DNA of 47,381 nt. Source: Streptomyces poonensis. Lineage in GTDB: Bacteria > Actinomycetota > Actinomycetes > Streptomycetales > Streptomycetaceae. Where the stretch lies: positions 1 through 47,381 of the forward strand of contig NZ_BMVW01000029.1 of assembly GCF_014650915.1 (NCBI RefSeq). The letters are read 5' to 3'. This document shows, one piece after another, positions 41,580 through 47,381 of the stretch. The notes under the pieces are model-generated. The model was not told where the DNA came from and did not search any database. It saw nothing but the letters and a program-made list of their open reading frames with translations. The position numbers and the translations under genes are program-made. Numbering within the stretch: the stretch's first letter is position 1; every line of letters starts with the position of its first letter.

Positions 41580-43667
41580 ATGAACGAGAAGCCAGGGGCG
41601 GGCCTTCCCCCGGTGTCACTTCTCGAGGCCGGGCCGGCGCCAGTGGAGTGGAGCCGGATCGCCGAGCACGAGTCGTGGCGCAAGGAGGTGCACCGGCCCG
41701 CGACCTACGTACACAAGTGGTGGGCGAGGCGCCTGGGCAGCGTCGCACGCCACTTACTGTTGGCTGCGGTGTCCGGGCCGGACGACTCTGTTGCGGACGC
41801 CGCGGCCAGGCTGCGGGGGCTCGTCGTCTATGATCCATTCGCCGGATCGGGCACCACCCTCGTCGAGGCGGCCAAACTCGGGGCCGCCGTTGTCGGTCGC
41901 GACATCAACCCCGTCGCGACGCTCACCCAGCGGCAGGCGCTGCAACCATGGGATCTAGAGGTGCTCGCGGACCTCTTCGGGCAGGTCGTCAGGAAGTGCG
42001 CCCGTCCCGTCCAGGAATTGCACCGCACCGCCTCCAACGAACCGGTTCTGCACTACTTCTGGGTCGCCCTCGCGTACTGCCCGGAGTGCGGCGAGGACGT
42101 GGAGCTCTTCACCACCCGAGTGTTCGCCCGCCATGCATACCCGCGCCGATTCCCGCGCGCCCAGGCCGTATGCCCGGGCTGCCGGGGCGTCTGCGTCACC
42201 GACCTGAGCAAGGACGAGAGGGGGCACTGTCCCGCCTGCGGCATGGCCTTCTCGTTCCAAGGGGCCGCCCGTGGACGATTCATGACGTGCCGTCACGGTC
42301 ACCGCACCCCTGTCATTGCCGCGCTGAACGGCGCCGTCCCGGAGCGGCGCATGTACGCGAAGCTGGTGCTGCGCGCCGACGGCCAGCGTGAGTACCGGGC
42401 GATCGACGACTTCGACCTCTGCCTGTACGACAAGGCAGCGAAGTCCCTCGCCGACACATCCCCCGATGAGCTCGTACGCCCGCTCGGCGCGCTGGAGGAA
42501 GGCGTCAGCACCATCCAGGCGCTGCGCTGGGGGTACGACTCCTGGGAGCGGTTCTTCAACGAGCGCCAGCGCTACAGCCTGGGACTGATCGGCGCGGCGC
42601 TGCGCGATCTCCCCGGGGCGTCCGCGGAACGCGAGGCGCTCATCGCATCGTTCGGCAGAACCGTCGAACACCACAACCTGTTCTGCTCTTACAAGGGGGA
42701 GGGCACCGGCCCGGTCCGCTCGGTCTTCCACAACCACGTACTGCGACCGGAGCGGTGCAGCGTCGAAGGAGACCCCTGGGGCGCCCAGGGGGGATCGGCC
42801 GGGTTCTCCGGGGTGCTCACCCGGCTGCACAAAGCAGCCCAGTACAAGAGCACCCCGTTGGACTTCAGGGCCGAGGCCGGCCGGATCCTCGCCGTCGACC
42901 AGTCCTCGCTGCCCGTCGCCCGCCCCCTGAGCACGACGTGGCAGCAGTTCGTGCGGAATCCCGCAACGGCCTACACCACCACCGGCGACGCCTCACAGAC
43001 GGATCTCCCCGACAACAGCGTGGACCTCATCGTCACCGACCCCCCCTACGTCGACAACGTCCACTACTCGGAACTGGCCGACTTCTTCCACGCGTGGCTC
43101 AGCGCCATGCGCCCCTACCAGGGCTACCCGGACATGCCCAGCACCCGGGCCGTCCAGGAAGTACAGAACGCCGCCCCTGACGGATTCCAAGCCACCGCAG
43201 CCCGTGTCTGGCGCGAGTGTCGGCGCGTCCTCAAGCCCGGCGGCTGCCTCCTGTTCAGCTTCCACCAGTCGCAGACCACGGGCTGGTGCGCTCTTATGCG
43301 GTCGCTGTCCGACGCCGGCTTCACCGTTACCACCACCCGCGCCGTGATCGCCGAAGTGGCGACCAGTCTCTCCAAGACCGCAGCGGCGGAGCCCAACCGC
43401 ATCGACGTCATCGTGCTGTGCCGGGACGCCGCGGGCACGTCTGCAGGGGCAGCCCCCGACCTCGACCAGGCCGCCGCGCAGGCGCTGTCGGAAATCCAGG
43501 GCCTTAGGGGAGCCGGGCTGCGGGTGGGTCCCGGCGATGTCCGCACCGCCGTACGCGCCGCGGTCTTGGCGACAGGAACACGCCAGGTGGCCGCCGACTG
43601 GGAGACCCTGCAAGCAGAGGCAGACCAGCGAGCCACGGCGGCGGTAGCGGAATTCCACACCACCTGA
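41580..43667 (+). CDS. Zn-ribbon DNA methyltransferase, DUF1156/COG1743-like
   Basis: 695 aa. The SAM-binding motif I is YDPFAGSGTTLVEAAKLG (~84-102), followed by GRDINPVA. The catalytic motif IV is VTDPPYVDNVHYSELADFF (~485-503). Between them is a ~380-residue target-recognition region with zinc-ribbon pairs (CPECGED ~167, CPGCRG ~198, CPACGM ~217). The N-terminus YVHKWWARR is typical of DUF1156-type methylases. DPPY indicates amino (N6-adenine or N4-cytosine) methylation, not 5-methylcytosine. Placed divergently to drmE, it is the probable self-marking methylase of this DISARM locus, in place of the 5-methylcytosine DrmMII usual in class 2. Specificity is unknown. Confidence 0.85.
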   Translation: MNEKPGAGLPPVSLLEAGPAPVEWSRIAEHESWRKEVHRPATYVHKWWARRLGSVARHLLLAAVSGPDDSVADAAARLRGLVVYDPFAGSGTTLVEAAKLGAAVVGRDINPVATLTQRQALQPWDLEVLADLFGQVVRKCARPVQELHRTASNEPVLHYFWVALAYCPECGEDVELFTTRVFARHAYPRRFPRAQAVCPGCRGVCVTDLSKDERGHCPACGMAFSFQGAARGRFMTCRHGHRTPVIAALNGAVPERRMYAKLVLRADGQREYRAIDDFDLCLYDKAAKSLADTSPDELVRPLGALEEGVSTIQALRWGYDSWERFFNERQRYSLGLIGAALRDLPGASAEREALIASFGRTVEHHNLFCSYKGEGTGPVRSVFHNHVLRPERCSVEGDPWGAQGGSAGFSGVLTRLHKAAQYKSTPLDFRAEAGRILAVDQSSLPVARPLSTTWQQFVRNPATAYTTTGDASQTDLPDNSVDLIVTDPPYVDNVHYSELADFFHAWLSAMRPYQGYPDMPSTRAVQEVQNAAPDGFQATAARVWRECRRVLKPGGCLLFSFHQSQTTGWCALMRSLSDAGFTVTTTRAVIAEVATSLSKTAAAEPNRIDVIVLCRDAAGTSAGAAPDLDQAAAQALSEIQGLRGAGLRVGPGDVRTAVRAAVLATGTRQVAADWETLQAEADQRATAAVAEFHTT

Positions 43668-43836
43668 CTCCTGCGAGCCGGTGCCAGCCAGCCTCGCCCG
43701 GGCCAACGGGGGGAACCGGGTACTGCCCCAACACGCGGAGCGCCCAGGCGGCTCCCCGCCCTCGCACTGCTGCCGGTCGCCTGCCGAGGGATGGGCGGCC
43801 GCGTCGCACTGCTCACGGCCATCGCCGTGGTCCGGC

Positions 43837-45237
43837 TCAGGGTCGGAAGCGGTCCTGCGGCGGCGTTGCGCGGAAGAAGGCGTCCAGGGGTTCGTCGACG
43901 GCGCCTTCGCGGCCGGTGCCGGAGGCAGCGGCGTCGAGGAAGGGTGCAAGGTCTTCAGTGCCGCAGGGGGTGAGGACGAGCCAGCGCAGGATGACCTGCC
44001 GCACGATCAGCCTGAGCTCACGCAGGGCGGCCAGCTTCTTGCCCTCGTCCTGATCCTTGAGGACGTCTCCGTGCACGTACTTGGAACGCGCGCTGTACGC
44101 CTCCTGCACGCTTGTCTCGACCTGCTCGCGCAGGGACGGGGTGAGGAACAGGGCAGCTGCACGGGACCGGATCTTTTCGCTGATGCCCTCATGCTGGTCG
44201 TTAGGACTGGCCATCAGGGCTTCCAGCGCGATGACGTAGTCCAAGTGCAGCTCGTCGGCCTCCTGCTCCCACACGCCGTAGTCGCTGTGGGTGCGCTGGT
44301 ATGCCTGCAGCAGGTGCCGGGCTGCGCGCTCCAAGCGCAGGGCGCGCCTCCTGGGCAGCCTTCGGCTGCTGGTGGTGCCGTCCATGACGGCGTCGATCTT
44401 TGCAGTCACGGCGGCGCAGAAGGCTTGCAGGCGCGGGAGTTGTCCCCACGTAACGTCGAAGCTGCCCGTCTCGCGGACTTCGACTTCCTTGTACCCGCCA
44501 TCGTGGTTCTCGTAGATCTGGAGAGTGGTGGGCACGTGGTTTGGGTGCAGCCCGAACTCGCGGCCGCGCTCGACGTCGAACACCGCATCGACATGGAGGA
44601 GTTCAGGGCTCCACAGGATCAGTGGCAGCAGCGCCCTCCAGTGCCGGGCTTCCGGCCGCGGGCCGCTGAAATCGAACCAGGGTAGGCCGCTGCGGTCCGA
44701 TGTACGGTCCGGATCGGGGGCGTGGACGAACGGTGCGCCGGCCAGGAGACGGAGGTCGAGCCCGCCCGGCTGGAGGCCGTGGAGGGCGGGCATCGGGCCC
44801 AACTGCCTCAGTTCGTCGGCGGTGAAGGTCTGCAGGGTGTACCGGCCCAGCGGGATCCGTGTCCCCTCGGGGAGTTCGCCGCTCAGCAACAGCCAGTCCT
44901 CCACTGCCGGCGCGGGCGCCGTACAGAAAGCGACGAAGCTGTCCGCAACCTCTTCCACCGGCACCGTCGCCCCCTGGGCAACCAGACGGGTCGCGTCCCC
45001 GAGCCCTGATCCGCCCAGGAGCGTGGACCATCGGGGCACCCAGTCACCATCAGCCTTGCCGTACAGGTCGCGGTGTTCGGATTTCGGTGCAGCGCCCACC
45101 ACCGCGTTGACCACGGCATCGAACTCCGGCTGCGTCGACAGCGCTGCATCGGTGATCGCCTGGGGTATCGAGGGCAGGTCTCGTGCCTGCTCAAGCCAGG
45201 CGAGGACGGCCTGACGCAGTGGGGCGGTGTCTTCCAT
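43837..45237 (-). CDS. HEPN (Apea-like) protein, candidate defence ribonuclease
   Basis: 466 aa from the ATG at 45237 (MEDTAPLRQAVLAW). The C-terminal domain (~310-430) has the Apea/HEPN layout: YVIALEALMASPNDQHEGIS, then EKIRSRAAALFLT, and the catalytic R-x4-6-H motif ARSKYVHGD near residue 387. The N-terminal ~300 residues are unrecognised and mostly helix and strand, with no signal or membrane segment. HEPN proteins of this kind are typically RNases in abortive-infection and toxin systems. It is a single gene downstream of the methylase (convergent), with no obvious nucleotidyltransferase partner. Function inferred from the motif and the defence-rich neighbourhood. Confidence 0.7.
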   Translation of the reverse strand: MEDTAPLRQAVLAWLEQARDLPSIPQAITDAALSTQPEFDAVVNAVVGAAPKSEHRDLYGKADGDWVPRWSTLLGGSGLGDATRLVAQGATVPVEEVADSFVAFCTAPAPAVEDWLLLSGELPEGTRIPLGRYTLQTFTADELRQLGPMPALHGLQPGGLDLRLLAGAPFVHAPDPDRTSDRSGLPWFDFSGPRPEARHWRALLPLILWSPELLHVDAVFDVERGREFGLHPNHVPTTLQIYENHDGGYKEVEVRETGSFDVTWGQLPRLQAFCAAVTAKIDAVMDGTTSSRRLPRRRALRLERAARHLLQAYQRTHSDYGVWEQEADELHLDYVIALEALMASPNDQHEGISEKIRSRAAALFLTPSLREQVETSVQEAYSARSKYVHGDVLKDQDEGKKLAALRELRLIVRQVILRWLVLTPCGTEDLAPFLDAAASGTGREGAVDEPLDAFFRATPPQDRFRP

Positions 45238-45314
45238 GCGGCACGAAAATAGCGCACCTTCACCGCCCGCGAGACCCAACCACCTGGCCACCGCTGACGG
45301 TCGCGTTCGGCGTC

Positions 45315-45352
45315 GCCTGCGGGGGGCCTCTGGATAGAGGCCCCCCGCAGGC
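45315..45352 (-). terminator. Strong hairpin terminator of the HTH regulator
   Basis: A perfect 17-bp stem (45315-45331 with 45336-45352) with loop GGAT lies 15 bases past the regulator stop at 45367. Very GC-rich and without a T-run, as is common in Streptomyces. Confidence 0.8.
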
Positions 45353-45366
45353 GTGCTCAATCGCTC

Positions 45367-46143
45367 TTACCCGGTAGTCGTGACACCGAGCTTCAGCCGC
45401 TGTCCGTTCTTGTTGGTAGGGCCGCCGCGAGCGAACTGCGAGCGCTGCGCGCCCGCGTTGCTCGTCGAGCGGCCCCGGCCTGACGGGGGCTCGCGTTTGA
45501 TCCGGTGGTTCTGCTCGTCCCGGATGAACTGCTCGGCGGGCTCGTTCAGGTTCTTGAAGAGTTCGTTGTCGTACCAGGAGTGCCTCTTGTCCCACACCCG
45601 GGACAGAGCGTCCAGCCAGTCCTGGTGCTCACGCTCGGGCACGTCGCAGACCGTGAGGAAGGACAGCATCTGGTCCTTGCTGAGCATGGTGGTGCCGTCG
45701 AGCATGCGGCGCATCGTGCTGCGCGGCAGACGCCCCAGGCCAGCCCGGCGTTCCATCTCGCGCAGTGGCATCGCACCGGCCCGGTGGTACATCTCGCGCA
45801 GAGCGGCACGTAGTTCCGCCGCGTTCTCGACCAGTCGGGGTCGGGGAGCACTGCCGAGCACGTGCATAATGCTGTGCTCCACGGCACGCGCGTGGCGCCA
45901 GCGGCGACGGGCCTGCTCCAACGATTGGCCGCAGGCCACGGCATACGCCTCCACCACCGGCAGGCGCGGGACGCGCTCACCGCTCGCAGCGCGCTGCAGC
46001 GTGGTGGCCGAGTACGCGTTGCCGGTCCTCGCCGCGAGCTCGGCATACGTGAGCTGGGCGTTGGTACGGATCTCTCGCAGCCACCCGGCGAGAGCCAGGA
46101 GCCCCAGGTTGAGCGTGGCGATCGGCTTCTCAGGACGTCCCAT
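45367..46143 (-). CDS. HTH regulator of the XRE type
   Basis: 258 aa from the ATG at 46143 (MGRPEKPIATLNLGLLALAG). The N-terminal HTH is LREIRTNAQLTYAELAARTG, followed by SATTLQRAASGERVPRLPVV, typical of actinobacterial XRE regulators. A second HTH-like unit follows around residue 115 (AGAMPLREMERRAGLGRLPR, STMRRMLDG). The C-terminus is basic and disordered (GRGRSTSNAGAQRSQFARGG). It has its own strong terminator and follows the small membrane protein by 8 bases, so the two are one transcript. Confidence 0.82.
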   Translation of the reverse strand: MGRPEKPIATLNLGLLALAGWLREIRTNAQLTYAELAARTGNAYSATTLQRAASGERVPRLPVVEAYAVACGQSLEQARRRWRHARAVEHSIMHVLGSAPRPRLVENAAELRAALREMYHRAGAMPLREMERRAGLGRLPRSTMRRMLDGTTMLSKDQMLSFLTVCDVPEREHQDWLDALSRVWDKRHSWYDNELFKNLNEPAEQFIRDEQNHRIKREPPSGRGRSTSNAGAQRSQFARGGPTNKNGQRLKLGVTTTG

Positions 46144-46151
46144 GACGCCCC

Positions 46152-46385
46152 TCAAACTATCGGCAGGGGCAGCGGGGCCCGGCGGCCGAAGCGCAGTGTC
46201 ACCACGGCCCCCACCGCGATCAGACCGGCACCGGCGAGCAGTCGGAGGACGGTGCCCGGATCCATGCCGCCCCACGCGAGTGCGACGCTGGTCAGGACGA
46301 TGACGATGATGACGGCGGTCTCGGTTCCGGTGAGACGGTGCAGGGCGGGCGTACAGCCCCCCGCGGCATGGCGTTTGCGGCTCAT
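46152..46385 (-). CDS. Small two-helix membrane protein
   Basis: 77 aa. A basic cytoplasmic start (MSRKRHAAGG) is followed by two hydrophobic segments: ETAVIIVIVLTSVALAWGG (~22-40) and TVLRLLAGAGLIAVGAVVTL (~45-64), then a basic FGRRA. No signal-peptidase site. It lies 8 bases upstream of the HTH regulator gene. Function unknown; small membrane proteins paired with an XRE regulator are frequent on Streptomyces plasmids. Confidence 0.7.
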   Translation of the reverse strand: MSRKRHAAGGCTPALHRLTGTETAVIIVIVLTSVALAWGGMDPGTVLRLLAGAGLIAVGAVVTLRFGRRAPLPLPIV

Positions 46386-46432
46386 GCGAACTCCCTGTTG
46401 TGATCAGGCGGCTGCACTCGTGGGTGTTGCCG

Positions 46433-46749
46433 CCGGCGGCTGCGGACTCCTCACCACACCTGGACGGTGGCACGTCCAAGGGGTCTAAGTGCCATGGTGC
46501 CCTACCGCCTGCAGGGACCCCAGCAGTTGATGCGTCTACGGGCCCCTTGGCAGTTCTGTTAGCAGGCTCCGTAAGCAATCCACGCGGATCAGTCCCGCTG
46601 ACCTGCAATGTTCTGGCGCGGTGTACGGAGCTCCGTACGGTTGATGCGCCTGCGACCCAGCTTCGGCACGGCGCGCTTGCACCCCTACAGGTAGGGATGC
46701 GACGCTCCAAATGACAGGTTCCAACTCCCCCGGCGGCTGCGGACTCCTC
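46433..46749. repeat. 20-bp direct repeats framing a gene-free 300 bp
   Basis: CCGGCGGCTGCGGACTCCTC occurs at 46433-46452 and again, identical, at 46730-46749. The DNA between them has no convincing gene. The pair could be a recombination scar, an att-like duplication or a repeated binding site. Confidence 0.65.
46623..46638. repeat. 16-bp perfect palindrome
   Basis: GTACGGAGCTCCGTAC, a loopless dyad in the middle of the gene-free region, fits a dimeric regulator site. Confidence 0.45.
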
Positions 46750-46810
46750 CCTACCGATCGGGACAGAACCTTCGGGCACCGGCGTGCGTGGCAGCACCCG
46801 GCCCAACCCT

Positions 46811-46840
46811 GAGGGCCGACCTGTGACCAGGTCGGCCCTC
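46811..46840 (-). terminator. Hairpin terminator downstream of the tpg remnant
   Basis: A perfect 13-bp stem (46811-46823 with 46828-46840) with loop TGAC. It lies where a minus-strand gene covering the tpg fragment would have ended; a second frame stops at 46843. Confidence 0.75.
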
Positions 46841-46924
46841 TGTCATGCCGTGGAGACGGTGAAAGACAGCACGGTGTTGCGGGCGGGTGCTCGTGCGGTG
46901 GGGCGGCGCAGCCCCACTCGTACA

Positions 46925-47056
46925 GAACTCGTAAGCCCCGTACCGGGATCCCAAGTCGGGCAGGATGCCGTCGGTCCATGCCTCGTCCAAGCCCGCCGCG
47001 TCGCCGACCGCCCAGGCGCCCAGATGCAACCGGGCGAGATCGCCCAGGAGTTCACC
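46925..47056 (-). pseudogene. C-terminal fragment of a second tpg-like gene
   Basis: The minus strand encodes LGAWAVGDAAGLDEAWTDG followed by ILPDLGSRYGAYEF, closely matching the tail of the intact Tpg-like protein at 10677-11252 (VASWAAGDHQGLDDAWTAD, VLPDLGSQWGQYEY). Upstream only a short, unrelated stretch remains, and the HTH part is absent. The homologous reading frame loses similarity after GAYEF. It is the 3' relic of a paralogous gene, followed by its terminator at 46811-46840. Confidence 0.65.
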
Positions 47057-47213
47057 GGCCGGTCGCTCGGACCTCGCTGACGTCATGTCCACAGCCCAGG
47101 AGCTGGCAGTGACACCCACCGGGAAGCGGTCCGACGGGCACCTTGCCAGGTCCTCCTCCTGATCACGGATACACAGAGATCAACCTCCTTGCACGAGGCC
47201 AGCCAAACAGCCT

Positions 47214-47363
47214 GTCACCACCGACCACGCCGCAGCCGCGCTCTTGGCCCACCTCACTCCCCAACACCACCACACCCCCCTGACCAGCACAGACTCGCTC
47301 CGCCTGATCCACCCGGCAATAGCGAATCCTGCGACGATCACCAGATTCCGGAACGATCACTGA
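47214..47363 (+). other. Coding-like fragment at the right edge
   Basis: The plus-strand frame VTTDHAAAALLAHLTPQ through TITRFRNDH has strongly GC-biased third positions and a TGA at 47361-47363, but no ATG or GTG start before it. It may be the 3' remnant of a gene. Nothing else is seen between 47100 and the end. Confidence 0.3.
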
Positions 47364-47381
47364 ACTCGCACTTCAGATGGC

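Noticed and set aside
46386..47381. A second telomere at the right edge
   Set aside because: The last kilobase has one terminator-like hairpin and one loopless palindrome but no series of triloop hairpins, so the window probably ends inside the replicon.
1..47381. CRISPR array or Cas genes
   Set aside because: No regularly spaced direct repeats and no Cas-like motifs were seen; the only repeated units are palindromes, operator dyads and a two-copy 20-mer.

Overview
The window reads as the accessory arm or end of a linear replicon (linear plasmid or chromosome arm) from Streptomyces or a close relative. GC is very high, nearly every third codon position is G or C, GTG starts and 4-bp start/stop overlaps are common, and the gene content (telomere-type palindromes, tap/tpg-like genes, helicase-associated-domain helicases, DUF6083) fits that group. 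Nothing here is a core metabolic gene.

Left end (1-13.6 kb). Bases 1-214 hold six closely packed hairpins whose loops are TAC or TCC, i.e. C(GNA)G triloops on the complementary strand. This is the architecture of Streptomyces telomeres, so the window probably starts at or near a replicon end. Next come a truncated winged-helix gene, a zinc-finger HNH endonuclease flanked by terminators, and two large SF2 helicases with C-terminal helicase-associated repeats, resembling terminal ttrA-type genes. A TniQ-like protein, an initiator tRNA-fMet and an unknown (possibly ADP-ribosyltransferase-like) gene follow. A three-gene operon (regulator, tap-like, tpg-like) then probably supplies end-replication functions. 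The tap-like protein carries what look like diverged family-B polymerase motifs A, B and C.

Middle (14-27.4 kb). A DUF6083/unknown/UvrD-like helicase operon is followed by a divergent regulator/unknown pair with an operator array between them. A leftward operon then encodes an MBL-fold protein, an E2-E1-JAB triple fusion and a patatin lipase: a ubiquitin-like conjugation or defence candidate. The fusion and the patatin each carry one apparent single-base frameshift at a C/G run. Upstream lie a DUF3892 protein and a sigma-like / XRE / ImmA-type metallopeptidase trio.

Right (27.9-47.4 kb). A rightward TnsA-like/TnsB-like/TnsC(TniB)-like transposition module is followed by a remnant of a second tniB 3' end. 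Then comes a leftward DISARM-type operon (drmE-like, drmA, drmB, drmC) with a divergent Zn-ribbon DNA methylase, a HEPN (Apea-like) protein, a HTH regulator and a small membrane protein. The last 1 kb holds no intact gene, but preserves a fragment of a second tpg-like gene, so material related to the end-replication genes lies on both sides of the defence and transposition cargo. All functional statements are from sequence reading alone; no database search was run.
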